Assembly (NCBI RefSeq): GCF_036492635.1
Contig: NZ_AP025305.1
Span: forward strand, 930,001 to 994,000
Reading direction: 5' to 3'
DNA: 64,000 nucleotides
From: Aureibacter tunicatorum
Lineage (GTDB): Bacteria; Bacteroidota; Bacteroidia; Cytophagales; Cyclobacteriaceae
Below the pieces are notes generated by a model that saw only the letters and a list, made by a program, of their open reading frames with translations, searched no databases and had not been told where the DNA came from. How positions within the stretch are numbered: the stretch's first letter is position 1; every line of letters begins with the position of its first letter. This document shows, piece by piece, positions 26,501-33,445 of the stretch. The position numbers and the translations under genes were made by a program.

Positions 26501-27781
26501 ATGAGTAAGGATGCAATGATCATGATAGCCTTTGCGGTATTGATGCTGATAGAAGTGTACGCCTATCAGGCAGTCAAATTCGCTTTTAAGTCTTTCTCCA
26601 AAAGGAAGATGGTGCAAGCAGCGTATTGGGTTTGGTCTGCTTTGGTGTTGGCAGGTTGTGTTTACATGTTTGCCAATGGCCAGGAAACAATGTCCAGAAT
26701 ACTTAAGACTGTTATTTTGTCGATGTTTATAGTGAATATTGTTTCTAAGCTGGTTTTGATCATATTTAATTTTCTGGATGATTTCAGGAGGTTGGGATTG
26801 TGGATATTTAGAAATAATATTCAAAAGAAAACGACTCCTCAGGTTGTAGAGGAAAACACAGAGATTAAAGAAGCTCCGACAAGTGATAAAATCTCAAGGT
26901 CGGAATTTTTGACTAAAGCATCATTGTTGGCCGCGTCTGTTCCTGCCGCATCTTTTAGCTTTGGAATACTTAGCGGAGCGTACGACTATCGTGTCAGGAC
27001 CAAATCAATAGTTATCAATGACCTTCCCAGAGCTTTGGATGGCATTCGAATAGCGCAACTTTCTGATATTCATACCGGATCATTTTACAATAAGGTAGCA
27101 GTGCAGGGAGGTGTTGATCTTCTATTGAAGGAAAAGCCTGATTTGGTGTGCTTTACTGGAGATTTGGTGAATACGGTTACCAAAGAAGTGAATGAGTATT
27201 TTGATGTGTTCAAAAATGTAAAAGCACCTTTGGGCGTTTATTCTGTGCTAGGCAATCATGATTACGGCGATTATAAAACTTGGTCTTCCGCTAAGGCGAA
27301 ACAATCAAATTTTGAAGACATGGTCGATGCTCATAAGCATTTGGGCTGGGATTTGTTGAGAAATGAAAATCGACAAATTAAAGTAGGCAATGATCACTTG
27401 GATATCATTGGCGTGGAAAACTGGGGGCATGGATTCGCTCAATATGGAAAACTAAGCGATGCGTATAGCCATTTGGAAACAGGAACAGCGAAAGTTTTAC
27501 TGTCTCATGACCCAAGCCATTGGGATGCTGAGGTTAGGCAAGACTTCAAGGATATTGACCTTACTTTGTCTGGACATACGCATGGTTTTCAATTTGGCAT
27601 TGAGATAGGTGATTTTAGATGGAGTCCTGCGCAGTATAGATATGCACAATGGGCTGACTTGTATGAAAAGCAAGGGCAAAGCTTGTATGTGAATAGAGGC
27701 TTTGGGTTTCATGGATATCCGGGCAGACTGGGAATACTTCCTGAGATTACGATTTTGGAACTTAAAAGCGCGAAGGCATAA
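26501..27781 (+). CDS. Membrane-anchored metallophosphoesterase
   Basis: A 426-residue protein with an N-terminal region of three or four membrane segments (about 5-130) and a calcineurin-like phosphoesterase domain from about 195. The metal-site motifs are all present in order: LSDIHTGSF, FTGDLVN, LGNHDYGDY, LLSHDPSHWD and LSGHTHGFQFG. This is the YkuE/YaeI-like group acting at the membrane face, possibly on lipid-linked phosphates (inference). The ATG at 26501 (MSKDAMIMIAF) is chosen because the 42 codons upstream in frame have no hydrophobic or conserved character and begin within the preceding intergenic region. Confidence 0.88.
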   Translation: MSKDAMIMIAFAVLMLIEVYAYQAVKFAFKSFSKRKMVQAAYWVWSALVLAGCVYMFANGQETMSRILKTVILSMFIVNIVSKLVLIIFNFLDDFRRLGLWIFRNNIQKKTTPQVVEENTEIKEAPTSDKISRSEFLTKASLLAASVPAASFSFGILSGAYDYRVRTKSIVINDLPRALDGIRIAQLSDIHTGSFYNKVAVQGGVDLLLKEKPDLVCFTGDLVNTVTKEVNEYFDVFKNVKAPLGVYSVLGNHDYGDYKTWSSAKAKQSNFEDMVDAHKHLGWDLLRNENRQIKVGNDHLDIIGVENWGHGFAQYGKLSDAYSHLETGTAKVLLSHDPSHWDAEVRQDFKDIDLTLSGHTHGFQFGIEIGDFRWSPAQYRYAQWADLYEKQGQSLYVNRGFGFHGYPGRLGILPEITILELKSAKA

Positions 27782-27786
27782 AAAAA

Positions 27787-27817
27787 GAGGTTGCGACAAT
27801 ATCGCAGCCTCTTTTTA
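27787..27817. terminator. Bidirectional terminator, end of phosphoesterase and of peptide unit 1
   Basis: GAGGTTGCGA (27787-27796) pairs with TCGCAGCCTC (27802-27811; one wobble). T runs follow in both directions. It ends the metallophosphoesterase on the plus strand and peptide unit 1 on the minus strand. Confidence 0.8.
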
Positions 27818-27836
27818 TATCGATTTATGTAAGGTT

Positions 27837-27858
27837 AAAGAAGCTTTTCAGCTTCTTT
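27837..27858 (-). ncRNA. 3' hairpin of peptide unit 1
   Basis: AAAGAAGC (27837-27844) and GCTTCTTT (27851-27858) pair fully. In the transcript it lies between the peptide A stop and the terminator, the same place as in the other units. Confidence 0.55.
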
Positions 27859-27868
27859 TTTTGGCGTT

Positions 27869-27943
27869 TTATCCAAGGATTCTATTGGCAATAGCAAAGA
27901 AAAAAGCTCCGCTGATGAATGCCATGATTATTGTCGCTGTCAT
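27869..27943 (-). CDS. Micro-membrane peptide, type A, unit 1
   Basis: A 24-residue open frame beginning MTATIIMAFISG and ending ANRILG. One hydrophobic span fills most of it, with Arg near the C-terminus as the only charge. It begins 19 bases after the type B stop of the same unit. Most diverged of the four type A copies (Ser for Thr at 11, Ala at 13). Function unknown. Confidence 0.75.
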   Translation of the reverse strand: MTATIIMAFISGAFFFAIANRILG

Positions 27944-27962
27944 AGTTTTTTAGGTTAAGTGG

Positions 27963-28037
27963 TTAAAGCTTGATTCTGTTTACAATTCCTGTAATAAGAA
28001 AACCTATGTGAAATACGATTATTGCTGTAGCCATCAT
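27963..28037 (-). CDS. Micro-membrane peptide, type B, unit 1
   Basis: A 24-residue frame starting MMATAIIVFHIG and ending VNRIKL; the second Met could also start it. Compared with type A it carries a His at the middle of the membrane span and a basic end. The first gene after the unit 1 promoter, 36 bases from the -10-like element to the ATG. Function unknown. Confidence 0.72.
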   Translation of the reverse strand: MMATAIIVFHIGFLITGIVNRIKL

Positions 28038-28073
28038 GATCTTAGGGGTTAGATGATTAATAATTTGTTCTTT

Positions 28074-28106
28074 GATTATAATACAGTTCAAATGCTTAAT
28101 ACCCTC
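28074..28106 (-). promoter_or_regulatory. Promoter of peptide unit 1
   Basis: On the minus strand: GAGGGTA (28106-28100), 16 bases, TATTATAATC (28083-28074). It does not contain TAnnTTTG. Confidence 0.65.
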
Positions 28107-28149
28107 ACTTTATTTTAATATTTTTTTATTATTTTAAATTTTAAGAATA

Positions 28150-28176
28150 AAAAAATCCTCTTTATAAAGAGGATTT
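28150..28176 (-). terminator. Terminator of peptide unit 2
   Basis: AAATCCTCTTT (28153-28163) pairs with AAAGAGGATTT (28166-28176) and a U run follows on the minus strand. The stem sequence AAATCCTCTT is shared with units 3 and 4. Confidence 0.85.
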
Positions 28177-28206
28177 AGTGTGTTCATGTTGTGTATTGAT
28201 ATTTGT

Positions 28207-28219
28207 GAAGCCGAGCTCC
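28207..28219 (-). ncRNA. 3' hairpin of peptide unit 2
   Basis: In the minus-strand RNA, GGAGC, loop UCG, GCUUC, including one G-U wobble. Shorter than in units 3 and 4 but in the same position, before the ATCAATACAC block and terminator. Confidence 0.45.
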
Positions 28220-28227
28220 AAGTATTG

Positions 28228-28305
28228 TCAATAAGCGAAAATTCTGTTGGCAACTCCAAAAAAGAAAACTCCAGTGATAAATGCCATGATGATTGTAGCT
28301 GTCAT
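28228..28305 (-). CDS. Micro-membrane peptide, type A, unit 2
   Basis: A 25-residue frame starting MTATIIMAFITG and ending ANRIFAY; one residue longer than its paralogues through loss of the TAG stop position. It is the only peptide of this unit and sits exactly 36 bases from the -10-like element, the position held by type B genes elsewhere. Function unknown. Confidence 0.77.
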   Translation of the reverse strand: MTATIIMAFITGVFFFGVANRIFAY

Positions 28306-28341
28306 AACTTTAGGGGTTTGATGAATAATTTATTATTGTTT

Positions 28342-28374
28342 GTATATAATACAATTATACATGCCTTTACCCTC
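28342..28374 (-). promoter_or_regulatory. Promoter of peptide unit 2
   Basis: Minus strand: GAGGGTA (28374-28368), 16 bases, TATTATATAC (28351-28342), 36 bases to the ATG of peptide A. Confidence 0.68.
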
Positions 28375-28429
28375 AATTTAAATTCGTTTTTTTTGATTTT
28401 ATTCGTGCTAATTTATATTTAGAAGCATA

Positions 28430-28455
28430 AAAAATCCTCTTGTCAAAGAGGATTT
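28430..28455 (-). terminator. Terminator of peptide unit 3
   Basis: AAATCCTCTT and AAGAGGATTT stems around a four-base loop, with a U run on the minus strand. Confidence 0.85.
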
Positions 28456-28486
28456 AAGGTGTATGTATGTTGTGTATTGATATTTT

Positions 28487-28501
28487 GGAAGCTTGGCTTC
28501 C
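28487..28501 (-). ncRNA. 3' hairpin of peptide unit 3
   Basis: GGAAGC and GCTTCC (six pairs, three-base loop) between peptide A and the terminator. Unit 4 has T-A where this stem has C-G at the loop-closing pair. Confidence 0.6.
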
Positions 28502-28512
28502 AGGTGTTAGTA

Positions 28513-28587
28513 CTAGGCGAAAATTTTGTTGGCGATCCCAAAGAAAAATACTCCAGTGATAAATGCCATAATTATAGTAGCTGTCAT
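28513..28587 (-). CDS. Micro-membrane peptide, type A, unit 3
   Basis: A 24-residue frame starting MTATIIMAFITG and ending ANKIFA, with Lys in place of the Arg of other copies, a conservative exchange that keeps one positive charge at the membrane edge. Stop TAG. 18 bases after the type B stop. Function unknown. Confidence 0.77.
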   Translation of the reverse strand: MTATIIMAFITGVFFFGIANKIFA

Positions 28588-28605
28588 AATATTAGAGTTT
28601 TGAGG

Positions 28606-28680
28606 TTAAAATTTGATTCTGCTTATGATTGCTGTTATCAAAAATCCAACATGAAAAGCGATGATTGCTGTAGCTGCCAT
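28606..28680 (-). CDS. Micro-membrane peptide, type B, unit 3
   Basis: A 24-residue frame starting MAATAIIAFHVG and ending SRIKF. It keeps the central FH.G pattern and basic C-terminus of type B. First gene of unit 3, 36 bases from the -10-like element. Function unknown. Confidence 0.75.
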   Translation of the reverse strand: MAATAIIAFHVGFLITAIISRIKF

Positions 28681-28716
28681 ATCTTTATAGTTTTGGTTAT
28701 TAGTAAGTTATTCTTT

Positions 28717-28749
28717 GTATATAATACAGTTTAGTTGTATGTTACCCTC
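28717..28749 (-). promoter_or_regulatory. Promoter of peptide unit 3
   Basis: Minus strand: GAGGGTA (28749-28743), 16 bases, TATTATATAC (28726-28717). Confidence 0.68.
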
Positions 28750-28825
28750 AATAATAAATAGTTGAAATTTGAATTTTTTACATATTTTAACAATGCTGCG
28801 AAGAATTGTATGCTCATTAAAATAA

Positions 28826-28851
28826 AAAATCCTCTTGAATTAAGAGGATTT
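28826..28851 (-). terminator. Terminator of peptide unit 4
   Basis: AAATCCTCTT (28828-28837) and AAGAGGATTT (28842-28851) stems with a short loop; U run on the minus strand. Confidence 0.85.
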
Positions 28852-28883
28852 ATCAGTGTATGTATGTTGTGTATTGAAATTGA

Positions 28884-28898
28884 GGAAGTAAAACTTCC
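28884..28898 (-). ncRNA. 3' hairpin of peptide unit 4
   Basis: GGAAGT and ACTTCC (six pairs, three-base loop). Same position as in unit 3 with a compensated base pair. Confidence 0.6.
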
Positions 28899-28909
28899 AG
28901 CATATGATT

Positions 28910-28984
28910 CTAGGCGAAAATTCTGTTGGCGATTCCGAAGAAAAAGACTCCAGTGATAAATGCCATAATGATTGTAGCTGTCAT
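28910..28984 (-). CDS. Micro-membrane peptide, type A, unit 4
   Basis: A 24-residue frame starting MTATIIMAFITG and ending ANRIFA. It differs from the unit 3 copy only by Arg for Lys at residue 21, although many codons differ, which indicates selection on the peptide. Function unknown. Confidence 0.78.
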   Translation of the reverse strand: MTATIIMAFITGVFFFGIANRIFA

Positions 28985-29002
28985 AGTTTTGCGGTTTAAA
29001 GT

Positions 29003-29077
29003 TTACAAATTGATCTTGCTGATTATAGCTGATACTAAGAAACCAATATGGAATACGATGATTGCTGTAGCTGTCAT
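29003..29077 (-). CDS. Micro-membrane peptide, type B, unit 4
   Basis: A 24-residue frame starting MTATAIIVFHIG and ending SKINL. Its first four residues equal those of type A, and the two types align without gaps, so they are paralogues. First gene of unit 4. Function unknown. Confidence 0.76.
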   Translation of the reverse strand: MTATAIIVFHIGFLVSAIISKINL

Positions 29078-29113
29078 AACTTTAGGGTTTTGATTGTTAT
29101 TAAGTTATTCTAT

Positions 29114-29146
29114 GTATTTAATACAGCTAGACAATAAAATCCCCTC
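29114..29146 (-). promoter_or_regulatory. Promoter of peptide unit 4
   Basis: Minus strand: GAGGGGA (29146-29140), 16 bases, TATTAAATAC (29123-29114); one base differs from the others in each box. Confidence 0.62.
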
Positions 29147-29205
29147 CCATTACTCAAAAAATATTTGAACTTTTTTCAATATTAAATTAAAAATATTGTT
29201 GAGCC

Positions 29206-30777
29206 TTAATGCCTTGAATGTTGACTTTCTTTTATCTCTTTTTCATAAGTCTCTATAATTTCTCTTATTTTCAAATCGGGAATAGTTGTCGTTCTTATAT
29301 TTTGATCAAAGATGATTTCGGATTGCTTTTCATTCAAAGGTTTCCATCCTGGGATGAGCTTGTTGTTTGGGTTGCCATGTTTGGCGAATGAAGTCCAAGT
29401 TTGCACCATGGCAGCCATCAAGTCTTTGTTTAAGCCATATGGGTATTTTTCGAGTTGTTGATAATAATTCCCGAAGACATAAGGCAGTTCGCTGGAATGG
29501 AAAGCATAAAGAGGTTTGTTTTTGTAGCTAGGCCTCCAGGAGAAGTCATAAAACCAGACATTGTTGCTCTCTTTATATAGATTGGCGAATTTGTACTGTG
29601 AGTATTTAAAAATAACCCACGAGGCGACTGAAAAGTAGCGATCTTTTTTATTAGGATACAATGGGTCTTTTTGAAATTGAGCCGCCAAGTTTTTAATTTG
29701 GTGCTTGTTATAACCGGCATTGTTGAGAATTTTTCGGACGGCTAGTTTAGGAAATCTTTTTGCGATTTTGTATTGATAATACCAATAGAAAGCCTCGTCA
29801 TGGCAAATGCCTGTCATCAAGGGAATACTTGTCTTTTCATTTTCCTTCAAATACTTCTCTGGGTTTGAGGGCAATAATTCTCCATCTAAAACGGGCAAAA
29901 ACAATTGGTCGGCAATTACCATATTTTTTTTCAAGGCTTTCTTTTGCAGTTGTATGATTTGATCCATGTTAAGTTTTCGCAAATCTTCAACGGAATTGGC
30001 TTTGGCCATTTTCATGAATTCCTTGGTGAAATTTTCAGCCATTGATTTTTTACGGTTTAAATAGAATGTACCGCTTTGGGCTATGGCTTTATGAAAAAGG
30101 TCTCCGGCATATGGAGTAAGCAAATGGCAGGTTACGGATATGCTGCCTGCGGACTCACCGAATATGGTGATGTTGTCTGGATCGCCTCCAAACGAAGCAA
30201 TATTCTCTTTGACCCACTTTAAAGCGGCTCGTTGATCCAAAAGCCCTAAGTTGGCGGAGTGCTTGTATTTTTCTCCAAATTGGGATAGATCCAACCATCC
30301 AAGAACACCTAAGCGGTATTGTATTGTTACTATAACCACATCGCCTTCAGTTGCCATATTATTTCCATTGTATAGCGGTGTATTGGTTCCTCCAATAAGA
30401 AAAGCTCCCCCGTGTATAAATACCATCACGGGCTTTTTCCGATTGATATCTGTTGTCCAAATATTCAGAGATAGGCAGTCTTCTTTTTGGGGCTTGAAGC
30501 TGACTTCTTGAGTGGAGCTGGGCACCTGCAAGGCTATGGGACTGTATGAAAGCGCATTTACTGTGTCTTCCCAAGCTTTGGGTATTTCGGGGGGCATGAA
30601 ACGAAGTTCTCCCACTGGTGGCATAGCGTATCTTATGCCTAGAAATTGGTATGTGCTGCCATTATTGATGCCTTTTATCTTGCCGTTTTTTGTGTCCACG
30701 ACAATGGACTTGTATGATTGCGAATGTAGGTCTGTCATAAGCAAGGCGCAGAAGAGGAAAATCAATGTAGCTTTCAT
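29206..30777 (-). CDS. Type B carboxylesterase/lipase, secreted
   Basis: Exported esterase of 523 residues. A signal peptide ends near residue 19 (LMTDLHSQS). The carboxylesterase type B signature is complete: EDCLSLNIWT (about 98-107), VFIHGGAFLIGG oxyanion region, and the nucleophile GESAGSIS (Ser about residue 209). The acid and His follow in DEAFYW (about residue 326) and AFHSSELPYVFG. The substrate is not predictable. It stands alone: the peptide array is downstream on the same strand and hldD is divergent. It has no T9SS sorting domain, so it is probably periplasmic. Confidence 0.92.
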   Translation of the reverse strand: MKATLIFLFCALLMTDLHSQSYKSIVVDTKNGKIKGINNGSTYQFLGIRYAMPPVGELRFMPPEIPKAWEDTVNALSYSPIALQVPSSTQEVSFKPQKEDCLSLNIWTTDINRKKPVMVFIHGGAFLIGGTNTPLYNGNNMATEGDVVIVTIQYRLGVLGWLDLSQFGEKYKHSANLGLLDQRAALKWVKENIASFGGDPDNITIFGESAGSISVTCHLLTPYAGDLFHKAIAQSGTFYLNRKKSMAENFTKEFMKMAKANSVEDLRKLNMDQIIQLQKKALKKNMVIADQLFLPVLDGELLPSNPEKYLKENEKTSIPLMTGICHDEAFYWYYQYKIAKRFPKLAVRKILNNAGYNKHQIKNLAAQFQKDPLYPNKKDRYFSVASWVIFKYSQYKFANLYKESNNVWFYDFSWRPSYKNKPLYAFHSSELPYVFGNYYQQLEKYPYGLNKDLMAAMVQTWTSFAKHGNPNNKLIPGWKPLNEKQSEIIFDQNIRTTTIPDLKIREIIETYEKEIKESQHSRH

Positions 30778-30970
30778 AATTTTATCTTTGAAAGATGGCA
30801 GGGAAATGGAGTTTTAGCTCATGTCGGCTAAACAATTGGTTTCTAAAGAATAAATAATGTTGAGCGTTAATTGTTTGACAAGAGTTCTGACGCACTTAAG
30901 AACCAATAGTTGCTGGAAGTGCGTTTGATTTATTATATTGCCGATCTTAAATGCAGAAAATACAATACTT

Positions 30971-31942
30971 ATGATAATAGTAACCGGAGCGTCAGGATTT
31001 ATTTCAAGTTGTCTGATAGCTGAATTGAACAGGCAAAATTTCAATGCGATCATCGCGGTGGATGATTTTAATGATCCGGAAAAAGCGACGAAAAACTTAG
31101 AAGGGAAGAATATTCAGGAAAAAGTTGATCTCGAGGATTTTTTCGAATGGTTTGACAAAAATTACGAGCATGTGGAGTTTGTGTTTCATAATGGAGCTTG
31201 CTCTGCGACTACGGTTTTTGACAAAGCGGTATTTGATAAGTTGAACTACAATTATTCCATTGACATGTGGCAAAGATGCGTGAAGTATCAAGTGCCGTTG
31301 GTATATGCTTCTTCAGCCGCTACATACGGAATGGGAGAGTTGGGGTATGATGATGATCCTGCTATCGTTCCTCAGTTGAAGCCATTGAACTTGTATGGAG
31401 AATCGAAGAACAACTTTGATATTTGGGCATTGGAGCAAGAAGAAAAGCCTTTCTTTTGGGCTGGTTTGAAGTACTTCAATGTGTATGGACCAAATGAATA
31501 TCACAAAGGCCGCATGTCTTCTGTGGTGTTGCATTCATTTAATCAAATAAATGCCACGGGGGGAATGAAGTTGTTTAAATCGCATAATCCTAATTACAAG
31601 GACGGCGAACAAATGAGAGATTTCGTCTATGTTAAAGATGTTGTGGCCGTTAGCATGTGGTTGATGAGAAATCGCAAGAATTCCGGCATTTACAATATTG
31701 GAACAGGACAAGCAAGAACGTTTTTGGATTTGGTGAAAGCAACATTCAAAGCTTTGGACAAGGAGGAAAATATATCTTTCATTGATACGCCGGAAGATAT
31801 CAGGGACAAGTATCAGTATTTTACAGAAGCAAAAATGGACAGGCTCAGAGAGGCTGGATATGACCAACCATTTACTTCATTGGAAGATGGCGTGAAAGAT
31901 TATGTGCAAAATTATTTGATGAAAGGTTTAGCTGTTGAATAA
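30971..31942 (+). CDS. hldD: ADP-L-glycero-D-manno-heptose 6-epimerase
   Basis: Epimerises ADP-heptose for the lipopolysaccharide core. The 323-residue short-chain dehydrogenase fold has the NAD motif IVTGASGFISSCLI at the start, the heptose-epimerase phrase FVFHNGACSATT (residues ~74-85), and the catalytic YxxxK in LYGESKNNFD. It continues with FNVYGPNEYHKGRMSSVVLH and FVYVKDVV, diagnostic of HldD/RfaD. The ATG at 30971 (MIIVTGASGF) is chosen over an in-frame TTG at 30938, because the Rossmann strand should start the protein. No other heptose genes are adjacent. Confidence 0.92.
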   Translation: MIIVTGASGFISSCLIAELNRQNFNAIIAVDDFNDPEKATKNLEGKNIQEKVDLEDFFEWFDKNYEHVEFVFHNGACSATTVFDKAVFDKLNYNYSIDMWQRCVKYQVPLVYASSAATYGMGELGYDDDPAIVPQLKPLNLYGESKNNFDIWALEQEEKPFFWAGLKYFNVYGPNEYHKGRMSSVVLHSFNQINATGGMKLFKSHNPNYKDGEQMRDFVYVKDVVAVSMWLMRNRKNSGIYNIGTGQARTFLDLVKATFKALDKEENISFIDTPEDIRDKYQYFTEAKMDRLREAGYDQPFTSLEDGVKDYVQNYLMKGLAVE

Positions 31943-31959
31943 TAGCTGTCGCAATATCA

Positions 31960-31987
31960 AAAGTCCGAATTTATTTCGGACTTTTTT
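31960..31987. terminator. Terminator after hldD
   Basis: AAAGTCCGAA (31960-31969) pairs with TTCGGACTTT (31975-31984), with T run. It also faces the convergent truncated gene. Confidence 0.87.
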
Positions 31988-31988
31988 C

Positions 31989-32441
31989 TTAGAAGTGATA
32001 TTTAGCTCTAAATTGTATCCTATTATTTGAGAATTTCCCCCATAGAGATTCTATAGGTCCTTCCATGATATCGGCTCTTAATCCAAGGCTTAAACCATCA
32101 ATCACATTGGCTTCAAATTCAGGTTGAAAAAGATAATGCTTTATTTTATAATCATAAATATGCGATAGAATCAATCTATAAGAGTTTTGGTAGCTGAATT
32201 CTACTCTAAGCATGCTGGCCTCTTGAAAAATATGATTGAAATTGGTGCTAGAAACTTCTTCTTCGTAATGAATTCGTTGAAATATGCCTTGGGCAAGTAT
32301 ATTGACATTAAGATCTTCGACAATTTGAGAAATTGAATATTCGTAGCCAATTGTTCCATACCAATAAGGAGCTCCCATGAAAGCGTTTTCTTTGCTTTCG
32401 TTGCGTATATAATTATATGACACTCCATTTGTATACCTAAT
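31989..32441 (-). pseudogene. C-terminal remnant of an outer-membrane beta-barrel protein
   Basis: About 150 residues of alternating hydrophobic strands with aromatic girdles (SYQNSYRLILSHIYDYKIKH, GLSLGLRADIMEG) ending in FRAKYHF, the terminal aromatic typical of outer-membrane barrels. There is no signal peptide and no ATG at its head; a GTG at 32423 or nothing starts it, and the frame is blocked by a stop at 32442-32444. The IS1595-type remnant begins some 35 bases away, so the gene was probably cut by that element. The other half is not visible on the far side of the element. Confidence 0.65.
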
Positions 32442-32477
32442 TTATGGTATTAGATCAAATCGAATAGTCAATTACTT

Positions 32478-33328
32478 ATAAGCATAATAGAAATTTTCAA
32501 AGAATTCCCTGATGAAGAATCTTGCAAAGCAAGATTTAAATCTCTGTGCGAGTCTACAGGGATCGTTTGTAGAAAATGTAGTCATACGAAATATTATTGG
32601 AAAAAAGAGAAGGAGTGCTTCGAGTGCAAGAAGTGAGGTTCACGTACTTCATTAAAGAGTGGAACTGTAATGGATAAATCCAAACTTTCTTTCCGCTATT
32701 GCTTTATTGCTTTTCATTTGGTGACTTCAACTAAAAAAAACTTTTCAGCACTAGAGATCCAGCGACAAATTGGTCATAAGCGATATGAACCAATTTGGGC
32801 GATGATGAATAAAATTAGAAAAGCGATGGAACGACGTGATGGGCTTTATACATTGGAGGGAGAAATAGAGATTGATGATACTTTCTTTACAATGAAAAGC
32901 CTTGAGAAAGAGAAAGGTGAGCCACTGAAGAAGAGGTAGAGGCTCCCAAAGAAAGCCTAAAAAAGTAGGCTATCTTAAAATGAAGGTCACCTGACCTGAA
33001 GTCAGAGACCATTGAGAAAGTCGTAGATGAAGAGATTTTACCGAAAACAAAATTGAAATCAGACAAATCATCTTCTTACACAGAACTATCAGAAAAAGTA
33101 GAAAGCCATGTAGCCAAGGTGATTAAAAACGAAGCGATTGAAAAAGAACTGCCTTGGGTTGATATTGCCATAAGCAATGCAAAAAGGTGGATGCTAAACA
33201 CATTTCATTTTGTGAGTCAGAAACACCTTCAATCTTATTTAGATGAGTTTTGTTACAATTTTAATAGAAGATATATGAGAGGTGAATTATATGATCGATT
33301 GCTAGTTGTCTGCTTATCAGAGGAATAA
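32478..33328 (+). pseudogene. Decayed IS1595-family (ISXO2-like) transposase
   Basis: The conceptual protein starts IIEIFKEFPDEESCKARFKS and carries the zinc-ribbon region (CRKCSHTKYYW, CFECKK). A TGA at 32634-32636 replaces the expected ribbon Cys codon. It resumes with SGTVMDKSKLSFRYCFIAFH and the first catalytic Asp in EIEIDDTFF. After the lysine-rich GEPLKKR near 32936 the frame shifts, part of the middle of the DDE domain is missing, and the end reads LPWVDIAISNAKRWML, then YLDEFCYNFNRRYM (33053-33328). An ATA stands where the start ATG would be. Three or more lesions make it non-functional. I could not identify terminal inverted repeats or a target duplication. Confidence 0.85.
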
Positions 33329-33445
33329 GCTTATTAGGTGCTTAAGCGGATTGGCATAATATTATATTTTTCTCCAAGTTAATTGACGATATCAAGCAAA
33401 ATAAGAAGCATATACAATCACTGTTTCATTTAGAGTAACTTTGAT

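Larger units (their letters stand above)
27787..29146 (-). repeat. Four-unit tandem array of micro-peptide genes
   Basis: Four minus-strand transcription units, each made of promoter, one or two 23-25 codon hydrophobic peptide genes, a 3' hairpin and a terminator. Unit 1 spans about 27787-28106, unit 2 28150-28374, unit 3 28430-28749, unit 4 28826-29146. Units 1, 3 and 4 hold a type B gene then a type A gene; unit 2 holds type A only. Outside the conserved elements the intervening DNA is AT-rich and diverged, so the similarity is not that of a fresh duplication. Confidence 0.85.

Noticed and set aside
27702-28956. Plus-strand frames of 64-91 codons in the peptide array (27702-27953, 28180-28422, 28459-28734, 28762-28956)
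   Set aside because: They are the reverse complement of terminators, hairpins and the micro-peptide genes; the minus-strand signals are far more coherent.
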